NCBI RefSeq assembly: GCF_010468615.1
Contig: NZ_WUEH01000008.1
Span: forward strand, 1-64,000
Origin: Pseudodesulfovibrio sp. JC047
GTDB lineage: Bacteria; Desulfobacterota; Desulfovibrionia; Desulfovibrionales; Desulfovibrionaceae
DNA: 64,000 nucleotides
Direction: 5' to 3'
Both the position numbers and the translations under genes were made by a program. Within the stretch, counting starts at the first letter, position 1, and each line of letters begins with the position of its first letter. Under the pieces are notes generated by a model, which saw nothing but the letters and a program-made list of their open reading frames with translations, ran no database searches and had not been told where the DNA came from. Shown here one piece after another: positions 8,901 to 16,582 of the stretch.

Positions 8901-9628
8901 GGACCGAAGAGTCGCCGTTGACCACTTTGGTGGATGTTGATTTGGACGTCGAGATGCAAGCATTACAGAATCGATTGCACCGGCATCCTACAGACGAGGA
9001 ATTCGTCATGTATCTCAACCACCCTGGAGATGCCATTTCGACCATCGATTTCTGTGAGAAGTTCGGCAACATCAACAATCTGCCGGTTGACGTTTGGTTT
9101 GAAGGGTTGGAGAAGGGCGAAGTCCTGCAATTCCAGGGCAACTGCATGAAACCGCACCGGATGCGTATTCTGGATATTTCCGAGCCGGATGAAAACGGCA
9201 TGGCCGTTGTTCGTTATGCGCTTGATTCAGAGATCATGAGTCATCAGGTGAAGGTTGCCGAGCCGGATGTTGGCGGCAAGGAGTCCACTGAAATGGCGGA
9301 CCCGATGAATGAATATCATGTCGGTTCTCCTAGCAACGGTGATTTGTGGGTGACGCATGTTCGGCCAGGTGACAAGGTCAAGGCCGGTGAAGAACTGTTC
9401 AATATCTCCATCATGAAACAGGAGAAAGCTGTTCTTGCCCCCATTGACGCAACAGTCAGACGGGTTATCAAATCCGCCAACTACACCGAGGACAAAAAAA
9501 TGATTCCGGTGGTCGAAGGCGAGTTGATCGTCGAGTTGGGACCCGAAGTTGGCGTCTGCCCGACATGCAAAAGTGATGTCCCGAGTGAGGATTGCAATTT
9601 CTGCCCTCAGTGTGGACAGAAAATCTAA
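5927..9628 (+). CDS. pyc: Pyruvate carboxylase, divergent, with C-terminal zinc ribbon
   Basis: A 1233-residue single-chain biotin carboxylase/carboxyltransferase/BCCP protein expected to convert pyruvate, bicarbonate and ATP to oxaloacetate. Residues 1 to about 480 are the biotin carboxylase ATP-grasp (GGGGGRGIYEVY, EVNTRLQVEHG). The carboxyltransferase domain has TDTTTRD, FSLENGGG, the carbamylated-lysine motif LKDMAG (K727) and HCHRHYTDG at the place of the usual HTHDTSG. The BCCP domain has ISIMKQE with K1164 as the likely biotinylation site; the common motif is AMKM. The last 20-odd residues form a C-x2-C-x11-C-x2-C zinc ribbon not found in textbook pyruvate carboxylases. ATG 5927 has AGGAGA upstream. 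Downstream of birA; followed by a terminator. Confidence 0.9.
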   Translation: MKPKSFEEVLEEVKGKRILVANRGIPARRICRSITEMFNAKAIMTATDVDKTSPATSGANELLLLGSDPRAYLDLDRVIREAKAKDVVAIHPGWGFGAEDDSFPAKCKEAGIIFIGPEQEPMRILGNKVAVRKLAIEQDVPVVPGSEGAVSIPEAREIAKEIGFPVMLKAEGGGGGRGIYEVYQEEDLENAFSKASALAQASFGNPRLYVEKLLTSVRHIEIQVISDQYGNVFCMDERDCSVQRNHQKLIEITPSPWPKYTPELRARLKEYARRLVSAVGYHSLATVEFLVDADCVPYLIEVNTRLQVEHGITECRYGIDLVEEQIAIAFGSKLRLNDEETKPYQWAMQCRINCEDPQKNFEPNSGRITRYVSPGGQGIRIDSCVGDGYRFPSNYDSAAALLISYGNSWNKVVALMKRSLREYMIGGLKTTLPFHCRIIDQQKFVDADYDTNFVRQNYTELMDYSDREPDFLRMMRLVAEISALGYNKYVQLGEYRGREDKRVGRFELVEPPERSSGFEPHFSRSMDRDAILDTLRTDRESGIIHMTDTTTRDITQSNSGNRFRLAEDRIVGPSLDKCGFFSLENGGGAHFHVAMLANMTYPFSEAAEWNKFAPNTLKQILVRSTNVLGYKPQPKNVMRLTGEMINEHYEIIRCFDFLNHVENMRPFAEVAMNSNRNIFEPALSLSWAKGFGVDRYLQVTDSIIAMCAEAGGVTKKQAEKMIILGLKDMAGVCPPRFMRELIATIRAKYPELVIHCHRHYTDGLFVPTMGAAAEAGAHIVDVAVGASVRWYGQGEVLSTAAYIEDEIGLKTNLDKDMIRSTNFKLKQIMPYYDRYTAPYFQGIDHDVVRHGMPGGATSSSQEGALKQGYIKLLPYMLKFLEGTRKVVRYHDVTPGSQITWNTAFLAVTGAYKRGGSREVRRLLNVLDIVTLCKEEDLTNHEREARLALYRDSNDAFRNLLLGKFGKMPLGFPEDWVYQSAFGKGWEVAIKERTEESPLTTLVDVDLDVEMQALQNRLHRHPTDEEFVMYLNHPGDAISTIDFCEKFGNINNLPVDVWFEGLEKGEVLQFQGNCMKPHRMRILDISEPDENGMAVVRYALDSEIMSHQVKVAEPDVGGKESTEMADPMNEYHVGSPSNGDLWVTHVRPGDKVKAGEELFNISIMKQEKAVLAPIDATVRRVIKSANYTEDKKMIPVVEGELIVELGPEVGVCPTCKSDVPSEDCNFCPQCGQKI

Positions 9629-9704
9629 GAAAAATACATGACCATTCAAATTGGTTGAGTCATTAAAAAATGGCACGACCAGAAGCCTTTGAAATGAAAA
9701 TAAG

Positions 9705-9744
9705 GGCCGATAAGCATTAAGTGCTTGTCGGCCTTGTTTTTTTT
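9705..9744 (+). terminator. Rho-independent terminator after pyruvate carboxylase
   Basis: A 12-pair stem, GGCCGATAAGCA (9705-9716) with TGCTTGTCGGCC (9722-9733), one G-T pair, a five-base loop and a run of eight T from 9737. It separates birA-pyc from the PEP synthase-like gene. Confidence 0.85.
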
Positions 9745-9989
9745 ATGAATATCAGTGCGAATTGTGTCGCTGTTCTTCGTTGAAATGTGTGCTTTAAAGT
9801 GGTTTTTTGGTACAATGGTCTGACCAATAGTTTCATTGACGAACCTGTCTGATAGACTGTAAGCGGGTATTCGAAGCTCATGGCTTGATTGTTCTTTTTA
9901 GAGTGTTGAATCGTAATCGTAGAAAGTCACAATGACTTTGGTAGGGGAGGTTTTCCCTGAACGCCAAAGTGAATTTCCAGGAGGAAATG
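9745..9989 (+). promoter_or_regulatory. Upstream region of the PEP synthase-like gene with a TACAAT box and short palindrome
   Basis: About 245 bases without a gene. TACAAT at 9811-9816 could be a -10 box, but no good -35 lies at the right distance. Overlapping its end is TGGTC-T-GACCA (9816-9826), an 11-base palindrome placed where a regulator could act. AGGAGG at 9979-9984 is the ribosome binding site of the next gene. The promoter call is weak. Confidence 0.3.
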
Positions 9990-12900
9990 ATGGCCAAGAC
10001 CCAGAAAAAGCCCGCCGCCAAGGCTGCTGCCAGCAAAGCCGGGGCAAAAACTGAGAGTCTCCAGAAAAAATTGGTCCTGAATGGGGCCGATATTAAGAAG
10101 ATCGGTGAAGAAGCCGAACTTCTTGTCGGTGGAAAGAATTATAATACAGCAATCATCAGTCAGGTTGCTGGGATTCGGGCCCCTGAGTTTAGGGCTATTT
10201 CATCGCATGTCTTTCACCATATCCTCGACGAGACCAAGGTGAACGCCGCTGTTGTCCGCTCAATGGTTGATAAGGAATACAACCGGGTTGATTGGAGTTC
10301 AGACGCCGTTAACGAAGATTCCGAATATTTACAGCAGTTTGTTCGTGAAGTTGGCAAAAAGATTCGTGAACAGTCTGAAAAACAATCAGGCACGCCGATC
10401 AAGCTGCGGACCTTTATCAATAACGTTGTTGAAGGGTTTGCGACATCTCCTGAGGGTATTGATCAACTTCGAATGCGTTCGGTGTTGGTCCAGTCGGCCA
10501 TCCTTTCCGTCAATATCCCTGCTGAAATAGGCAAGGAAGTCAAAGGCGCCTATCTTTCCATATGTAAGGAAGCCGGTCTTGACGATGTTCCGGTTGCGGT
10601 CCGTTCATCTGCTGCAGGTGAAGACAGCCGCAAAAAAGCTTTTGCCGGTTTGCAGGACACGTATCTCAATATCGTTGGTGCGGATGAATGCCTGGAAGCG
10701 TATCACTGGGATTGTGCGTCCGCGTACAACCTGCGTTCCATGACCTATCGCCGTGAAGCCATTCTGGATGCCATTACCAAGGCCGAGGAAACCGGCGATG
10801 TGGCTATTGCCGAACTCGCCAAGAAGGAATGGGCCATTGAGCATACGTCCTTGTCCGTCTGCATCATGCGCATGATTAATCCCGTGATTTCGGGAACGGC
10901 GTTTAGTGCGGATACGGCAACAGGCTGTCGTGGAACCGATCGGAATGATTTGGTGTCCATTGATGCAAGTTATGGCTTGGGAGAGGCTGTTGTTGGCGGC
11001 ATGGTCACTCCTGACAAATTTTATGTCTTCCAACGCGATGGCAGCCGTGAGGTTGTTATCCGGTATATGGGCTGCAAGGAAAAGAAGATCATCTACCGGG
11101 AAGACGGCAGCGGAACCCAAGTGGTCAAGGTGCCGAGTAACGAAGTGTATCGTTGGGCATTGTCCATTGCACAGGCTGAGATGGTCGCTCAAGGTGTTCG
11201 AGCTATTTCAAAGGCCTATGGCGGCATGATAATGGATTCCGAATTCTGCATCGACAAATCGGATCGACTGTGGTTTGTCCAGGCTCGTCCTGAAACTCGG
11301 TGGAATGAAGACATCGAACTGCATCCCAATACGATTTTCATGCGCCGTCTCGAAGTGGACAAAAAGGCCATTGCTTCGGCTGAAGTCATTCTCGAAGGCA
11401 ACGGGGCTTCCCGTGGCGCAGGGCAGGGCACAGTCAAATATCTCCGTTCCGCTCTGGAATTGAACAAGATCAACAAGGGTGACATTTTGGCCGCTCAGCG
11501 GACTGATCCGGACATGGTTCCCGGTATGCGTATCGCTTCGGCCATTCTCGCCGATGTGGGCGGTGACACCAGCCATGCGGCCATTACTTCTCGCGAACTT
11601 GGTATTCCGGCCATCATTGGTATTCAGCGACTCGAAGCCTTGCGGTCACTTGAAGGACAGCAGGTCACGGTCGATGGCTCACGAGGTAAAGTCTATCGTG
11701 GCGAGTTGCCTCTGGTAGAAGTCGGTGGCGAAATCAATGTCGCGGAATTGCCGGCCACCAAGACCAAGGTCGGTTTGATTTTGGCTGATGTCGGTCAGGC
11801 TCTGTTCCTGTCTCGGCTTCGTCAGGTCCCTGATTTCGAAATTGGTTTGCTTCGTGCTGAGTTCATGCTTGGCAATATTGGTGTGCATCCCATGGCACTC
11901 GAGGCGTATGACAAGGATACGCTGAATGATCTGGTGGAAGAAAAAATCCAGCAGATGGATATGCGTTTGACCAAGGTCATGAAGGAACAGCTTGCGTCCG
12001 GTCTGATTACCATGCCGCTCAAATTGCGTGAATACGTCGGACTTATTACGGGGCTGACGCATGAGATGGAAGCCTTGGCTGAACAGGAAGGTGCCCGGAG
12101 CACGGATGCCGTTTTGGCCATGCATCGCCGTTTGCGCGAAATGGATCATAAATTGGATGACCACATTGCGTTGGCAACGGAACGACTTGATATTCTCAAG
12201 ACGTCCATTGACGCTGAAGCGCATGTTGCCGTGGTGCTGGGATACCATGACATGCTCGAATCCGAACCAGAAGCCCGGTCCGAGGCGTGGCAGATTCGTC
12301 AGCAGCATGAAAAAACGGTGGCTGAGTTTGTTGAACGTTTGAAGGATGAGCCGGAATTTGGCGCATATTTGGACAAAATTACTCGCCTGCGTGAAGAAGT
12401 CGCTCTCAAGATGGGTTTGAAATCCGAAATGGATGAAGTGGCAACATTGCCTGACCGGATTCGTCATCTTCTTGAAACCCGAGGCTATACCACCGGCAAG
12501 GAAAATTATATCCAGACCCTGTCCCAGGGATTGGCTTTGTTTGCCATGGCTTTTTATGGCAGCAATATCGTCTACAGAACCACTGATTTCAAATCCAATG
12601 AATATCGGAATTTGCTTGGTGGTTCGTTGTTTGAAGCGCATGAAGATAACCCCATGATCGGATATCGCGGTGTCTCTCGGAATATCCATGATTGGGAACT
12701 CGAAGCCTTCAAGCTCGCTCGGGGCATTTATGGCGGCAAGAATTTGTCTATCATGTTCCCGTTTGTCCGGACGTTGGAAGAAGCTCGCTCCATGAAGCGG
12801 TATCTCAAACAGGTGCATAATCTGGAATCCGGCAAGGATGGCCTCAAGGTTATCCTGATGGCGGAAATTCCGAGTAATGCCGTCTTGTGCAAGGAATTCC

Positions 12901-13571
12901 TCAAAGAAGTGGATGGGTTCTCCATCGGGTCCAATGATATGACGCAGATGGTTCTGGCGACCGATCGTGATAATGCCAGTTTGCAACACATCTATGATGA
13001 AGAAGATCCTGCCGTTGTCTGGGCTATCTTGTCCGCGATTTTCGCTGGGCAGAAAGTCGGTAAAAAGGTCGGATTCTGCGGACAGGGCGTGTCCAATAGC
13101 GTCATCTTGCGCGGATTGGTCGCCATTGCAGGGATTGTGTCCGCTTCTGTTGTTCCTGATACGTATTGTCAGACCAAGATGGATTTGGCCGCTATTGAAG
13201 CCCAAAATATCAAGACCCGCGATTTGGGTGAATGGCTTAAAAAGCAACATATGCAGAATTTGCAGGATCTGCTCGAAGTTAACAGCTACGGGCATATTCT
13301 GAAAAAATATAAATCGCCTGAAGATTTCATGGAATGGTACGAAGGTGAACTCGATCGTTTTGGCGAGCAGCTTCGTGACCATATGGAAACGCCGAAGGAA
13401 GAGTTCTATCGTCAAGAAATGGAACAGTTCCGGTCCATTTTCCATAAACCGGTGATTTACGCCAGTTGGGATTGGCACCATACTGTCAGAGATGCCATGG
13501 TTCATGCCGGGTTCGATTCCTTTGAGGAACAGGAAGCCGCGCTTGAAGAACAACGTAAAAAGCAATGGTAG
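9990..13571 (+). CDS. PEP synthase / pyruvate phosphate dikinase-like enzyme, long form
   Basis: A 1193-residue protein with all three PEP synthase parts. An N-terminal ATP-binding domain (VAVRSSAAGEDS, FVQARPETRW). A swivelling phosphohistidine domain with GDTSHAAITS (H529), and GIPAIIGI. A C-terminal PEP/pyruvate barrel with RTTDFKSNEYRNLLGG, NPMIGYRG, LMAEIPSN, SIGSNDMTQ and the GFCGQG catalytic cysteine. Expected reaction: interconversion of pyruvate and PEP with ATP. It is about 400 residues longer than E. coli PpsA: it carries an Ala/Lys-rich N-terminus, a charged, probably helical insert around residues 620-820, and about 100 extra residues at the C-terminus (after CQTKMDLAAIE). ATG 9990 has AGGAGG at ideal spacing. 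Adjacency to pyruvate carboxylase places it at the pyruvate/PEP node. Exact activity is inferred. Confidence 0.85.
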   Translation: MAKTQKKPAAKAAASKAGAKTESLQKKLVLNGADIKKIGEEAELLVGGKNYNTAIISQVAGIRAPEFRAISSHVFHHILDETKVNAAVVRSMVDKEYNRVDWSSDAVNEDSEYLQQFVREVGKKIREQSEKQSGTPIKLRTFINNVVEGFATSPEGIDQLRMRSVLVQSAILSVNIPAEIGKEVKGAYLSICKEAGLDDVPVAVRSSAAGEDSRKKAFAGLQDTYLNIVGADECLEAYHWDCASAYNLRSMTYRREAILDAITKAEETGDVAIAELAKKEWAIEHTSLSVCIMRMINPVISGTAFSADTATGCRGTDRNDLVSIDASYGLGEAVVGGMVTPDKFYVFQRDGSREVVIRYMGCKEKKIIYREDGSGTQVVKVPSNEVYRWALSIAQAEMVAQGVRAISKAYGGMIMDSEFCIDKSDRLWFVQARPETRWNEDIELHPNTIFMRRLEVDKKAIASAEVILEGNGASRGAGQGTVKYLRSALELNKINKGDILAAQRTDPDMVPGMRIASAILADVGGDTSHAAITSRELGIPAIIGIQRLEALRSLEGQQVTVDGSRGKVYRGELPLVEVGGEINVAELPATKTKVGLILADVGQALFLSRLRQVPDFEIGLLRAEFMLGNIGVHPMALEAYDKDTLNDLVEEKIQQMDMRLTKVMKEQLASGLITMPLKLREYVGLITGLTHEMEALAEQEGARSTDAVLAMHRRLREMDHKLDDHIALATERLDILKTSIDAEAHVAVVLGYHDMLESEPEARSEAWQIRQQHEKTVAEFVERLKDEPEFGAYLDKITRLREEVALKMGLKSEMDEVATLPDRIRHLLETRGYTTGKENYIQTLSQGLALFAMAFYGSNIVYRTTDFKSNEYRNLLGGSLFEAHEDNPMIGYRGVSRNIHDWELEAFKLARGIYGGKNLSIMFPFVRTLEEARSMKRYLKQVHNLESGKDGLKVILMAEIPSNAVLCKEFLKEVDGFSIGSNDMTQMVLATDRDNASLQHIYDEEDPAVVWAILSAIFAGQKVGKKVGFCGQGVSNSVILRGLVAIAGIVSASVVPDTYCQTKMDLAAIEAQNIKTRDLGEWLKKQHMQNLQDLLEVNSYGHILKKYKSPEDFMEWYEGELDRFGEQLRDHMETPKEEFYRQEMEQFRSIFHKPVIYASWDWHHTVRDAMVHAGFDSFEEQEAALEEQRKKQW

Positions 13572-13593
13572 TCCGTAATACATAGAATACCGA

Positions 13594-13629
13594 GAAAGGC
13601 TCCTCTTTAGAGAGGGGCCTTTCTTTTTT
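13594..13629 (+). terminator. Rho-independent terminator after the PEP synthase-like gene
   Basis: GAAAGGC (13594-13600) pairs with GCCTTTC (13617-13623); the inner bases CCTCT and AGAGG also pair. A run of T follows. Confidence 0.85.
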
Positions 13630-13774
13630 GGTGAAAGGACTGCGAAAAAAAGGCACACAAGAGTGTCGTTTTCGGTGGTGATATATGCAGTGCCGCCAGG
13701 CAAAGGAAAGAAGTTATGCGGCATCAAGTACCTGTTTTACAATAAAAATGTTTAACAATAGTAAGCAATAGCCG

Positions 13775-13803
13775 TTGACGCTACCCCCCATTTTGAATAT
13801 GAT
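13775..13803 (+). promoter_or_regulatory. Candidate sigma-70 promoter of the DUF342-motA-motB-motB operon
   Basis: TTGACG (13775-13780), a 17-base spacer and TATGAT (13798-13803), about 108 bases before the first ATG of the operon. The rest of the 340-base gap from 13572 holds a terminator and AT-rich sequence with no gene I can support. Confidence 0.55.
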
Positions 13804-13911
13804 TCCTAATATATCAAAAAATTATGTAATATCAGACAGTTTGTTTGACAAAAATGTTCGAAAACAGCCGTTTCATAAACGGATTAGCAATTTGCCATCT
13901 CAAGAGAATTC

Positions 13912-15027
13912 ATGCCGTTTTTATTGAAACATCATTTTGATCCTGATTGGGATTTTTCCAGGCTCAGGCCTGAAAAACAGGCTGATGGGAGCGTGAACCA
14001 TCATGAGTTGCATTATGTCAATAATGTTTCGAAAGGTGATGTGATCGCGGAATGGGTCTGTCTGGATGCCGCTGATGTCAGTGATGCACGATTTGTTTTT
14101 GATGTAATGGATTTCCCTGCCGGACGCGGCACTGGTATTCGTTCGACATGTGCGGACAAACTGTTTGCCGCCGTGGATGGGTACGTGTGTTACAAAGAGG
14201 GTAAAATTGTCGTCCGAGAGACCCTGACTATACATTCTGATGTCGATTATCACACTGGAAATGTGAATTTCATCGGAAAAATTGTTGTCGAAGGGTCCAT
14301 TCGAACCGGCTTCAGTGCCCGGGCTGTCTCAATGTCCATAGAAGGCCAGATTGAAGGCGCGCAGGTCGAAGCGGTTCGCACCATTCATTGCATGGGGGGA
14401 GTCAAGGGTGGAAAGGCCGCGCAGCTTGAAGCCGGCCGCGATCTGAAACTTGCCTATTGCGAGTACGCAACGCTTGTCGCTCACAATGATATTCTCATCA
14501 AGGGAGCCGCCATGCATAGCACCATCTATGCGGGGAAACGGTTGGCTGTCGGGGATCGATTAACAGGCGGGAATATTTGCGTTTATGAATATGTCTATGT
14601 TGGGAGTCAGCTTGGCGGTGGATTGGATACTGACACCTCCTTGGTCTTGGGATACAAACCGTCCTTGCTTCATGCCGATGAACGGTACAATCAGCGTATC
14701 AAGATTCTTCATGACGAAATTGCTTCGTTTGAAAAGGTGCTGAACAAGGGAGACGAGTTCCGTGCCGAGTTTGAACCATTGTTGGAGTCCGCATTGCGGG
14801 AACTCGATTTGTTGAAGGCCTTGAAGGTCAAGTTGTGGGAAGGAATTTATGCGACGGAACGCCTTGAGAAGTGCAAGATTCTGGTGCCGGGAATCGTCAA
14901 GCCAGGTGTCGAAATAAGTATTGGTTCCGCTTTTTTGAAAGTGCAAGATTTTTTGGAAGATGTGTATTTTTATTACGATAATGATGAAGTGAAAATTGGT
15001 GCTTCCACCAATAGAGTTAAAAGATAA
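13912..15027 (+). CDS. FapA/DUF342 family protein
   Basis: A 371-residue cytoplasmic protein with the FapA-type (DUF342) arrangement: an N-terminal alpha/beta part, then a run of short glycine-spaced beta strands in the middle (IVVEGSIRTGF, IEGAQVEA, GGVKGGKAAQLEAGRDL, IYAGKRLAVGDRLTGG), then a helical C-terminal segment (about residues 255-310) and a final strand region. The middle resembles a right-handed beta-solenoid as in polymer-forming bactofilin-like proteins. The molecular role of this family is not established. It is the first gene of a tight operon with motA (3 bases apart) and two motB genes, so a role linked to motility is plausible by context only. A sigma-70-like promoter lies upstream. 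Confidence 0.75.
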   Translation: MPFLLKHHFDPDWDFSRLRPEKQADGSVNHHELHYVNNVSKGDVIAEWVCLDAADVSDARFVFDVMDFPAGRGTGIRSTCADKLFAAVDGYVCYKEGKIVVRETLTIHSDVDYHTGNVNFIGKIVVEGSIRTGFSARAVSMSIEGQIEGAQVEAVRTIHCMGGVKGGKAAQLEAGRDLKLAYCEYATLVAHNDILIKGAAMHSTIYAGKRLAVGDRLTGGNICVYEYVYVGSQLGGGLDTDTSLVLGYKPSLLHADERYNQRIKILHDEIASFEKVLNKGDEFRAEFEPLLESALRELDLLKALKVKLWEGIYATERLEKCKILVPGIVKPGVEISIGSAFLKVQDFLEDVYFYYDNDEVKIGASTNRVKR

Positions 15028-15030
15028 TAT

Positions 15031-15786
15031 ATGGATATTGCAACATTAATTGGGTTGGTTGGCGCATTCGGACTGGTGGCGACGACGATTTTCATGGGTG
15101 GAAATGCTGCTGGTTTCATTGATATTCCATCGGTGGTGGTGGTTATTGGTGGAACCTTTGCCGTCACGTTTGTCATGTTTCCGCTTGGCGTGGTTATCAA
15201 TGCGTTCAAGGTCGGCATGAAAACCCTTCTTTTCAAGTCGGATGATCCTATCGAGATTATCAATCTCATTACCGGACTGGCTGATACAGCTCGCAAGGAA
15301 AGCATCATAGCCCTTGAAAAAGTGGCGATTGACAATGCTTTTCTCAAGAAGGGCGTCATGCTTGTTGTTGACGGTTCGAGTGAAGGACTTGTTCGGTCTG
15401 TCATGGAGATTGAGCTTGAATTCATGAAACAGCGACATCGGCAGGGCCAAGCTGTTTTCAAGGGAATGGGAACAATGGCGCCGGCATTTGGCATGATCGG
15501 GACTTTGATCGGATTAGTTAACATGCTGTCCAATCTGTCCGATCCGTCTTCCATTGGACCGGCCATGGCCGTGGCTTTGTTGACGACTTTTTATGGTTCG
15601 GTTTTGGCTAATTGTATTTTCTTGCCCATGGCCACCAAGCTGGAAGAACGGTCCAGTGAGGAAGTCCTGTTCATGCAAATCATGATTGAAGGCGTTTCTT
15701 CTTTGCAGCGGGGAGATCATCCGTCGGTGGTTAAGGAAAAACTTCAGGCCTTTTTGTCTCCTGCTTTACGAAAAAAGAGTGTGTAA
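15031..15786 (+). CDS. motA: Flagellar motor stator protein MotA
   Basis: A 251-residue inner-membrane protein with four hydrophobic segments: two at the N-terminus (residues about 1-55, separated by GGNAAGFIDIPS) and two after residue 145 (MAPAFGMIGTLIGLVNML and AVALLTTFYGSVLANCIFLPMA). A cytoplasmic loop of about 100 residues lies between the pairs, as expected for MotA/PomA. The conserved proline region of the third helix (APAFGMIGT) is present. With MotB it would form the stator ion channel that drives the flagellar motor. Its length matches the shorter MotA/PomA type rather than the 295-residue E. coli protein. It is followed after 23 bases by motB. Whether H+ or Na+ is the coupling ion cannot be read with confidence. 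Confidence 0.92.
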   Translation: MDIATLIGLVGAFGLVATTIFMGGNAAGFIDIPSVVVVIGGTFAVTFVMFPLGVVINAFKVGMKTLLFKSDDPIEIINLITGLADTARKESIIALEKVAIDNAFLKKGVMLVVDGSSEGLVRSVMEIELEFMKQRHRQGQAVFKGMGTMAPAFGMIGTLIGLVNMLSNLSDPSSIGPAMAVALLTTFYGSVLANCIFLPMATKLEERSSEEVLFMQIMIEGVSSLQRGDHPSVVKEKLQAFLSPALRKKSV

Positions 15787-15809
15787 TTTCGGTCTATTGA
15801 GAGGAGCAC

Positions 15810-16574
15810 GTGGCGAATAGAGCAGAAGAAATTCTCAGGCGAAAACCTCCGGAAGAGCCTCCGGCGGAGGATGGACTTCCTCCCTGGATGGCGACATTTG
15901 CGGACATGATGACACTTTTGTTGTGTTTTTTCGTGTTGTTGCTGTCTTTTGCCGAGCAGAGTGAGCAAAAGTACCGCGATGCGTTAGGATCGATCAAGGG
16001 AGCTTTTGGGGTCAAGGAAGTGCGGGCTGTTTCGGATGAAATGGCTCAGTTCAATACCAGCCGAACCGTCAAGGACATGGCCTCCAGCATATCGCATGAT
16101 GAGCGGTTACTGCTTGGTGTGGTCATGCGGATCAAGTCGTTGCTTGCGGATGAAAATATAGCATTGAAAGCGGGAATGGGCGTCACTGCTGACAGGGACG
16201 GCGTGGTTTTTAGTGCCCAATCCGCTGCCTTGTTTCGTCCAGGCTCTGCGGATCTGGCGGATGGGGCAGACCGAATTCTTGATAAGGTTGTGAAAGTCCT
16301 GAAGGATTACAAGTTGAATATTGTCGTGCGAGGTCATACCGACGACAGACCTATTTCTTCTCCACGATATCCTTCGAATTGGGAATTATCTGCGGCTCGT
16401 GCGGCCATGGCATTGAATTATCTCATTGATAAGGGCGGCATCGAAATCAATCGGGCCAAAGCGGTCGGGTATGCGGATACGAGACCGGCTGTTTCCAATG
16501 ATTCTGATGAAAATAGGTTGAAGAATCAGCGCGTTGAATTTTATCTTCATATGCCGCAACGGGATGCGTGGTAG
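15810..16574 (+). CDS. motB: Flagellar motor stator protein MotB (first copy)
   Basis: A 254-residue protein. The cytoplasmic N-terminus leads into PPWMATFADMMTLLLCFFVLLLSF, the single transmembrane helix with the essential proton/sodium-carrying aspartate (FAD). A periplasmic plug/linker follows, then an OmpA-like peptidoglycan-binding domain at about residues 130-250 (VVRGHTDDRP, NWELSAARA, NQRVEFYL). It starts with GTG 15810 and has GAGGAG nine bases before. It would anchor the stator to the cell wall. The second MotB-like gene starts at or just after its stop codon. Confidence 0.9.
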   Translation: MANRAEEILRRKPPEEPPAEDGLPPWMATFADMMTLLLCFFVLLLSFAEQSEQKYRDALGSIKGAFGVKEVRAVSDEMAQFNTSRTVKDMASSISHDERLLLGVVMRIKSLLADENIALKAGMGVTADRDGVVFSAQSAALFRPGSADLADGADRILDKVVKVLKDYKLNIVVRGHTDDRPISSPRYPSNWELSAARAAMALNYLIDKGGIEINRAKAVGYADTRPAVSNDSDENRLKNQRVEFYLHMPQRDAW

Positions 16575-16582
16575 GGAAAAGC

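Noticed and set aside
9671-9690. Sigma-54 promoter (TGGCAC)
   Set aside because: TGGCAC is present, but no TTGC follows at the required distance.
11679-13727. A 682-codon open frame antisense to the PEP synthase-like gene
   Set aside because: It mirrors the coding strand, has no motif, no ribosome binding site and a composition typical of antisense shadows.
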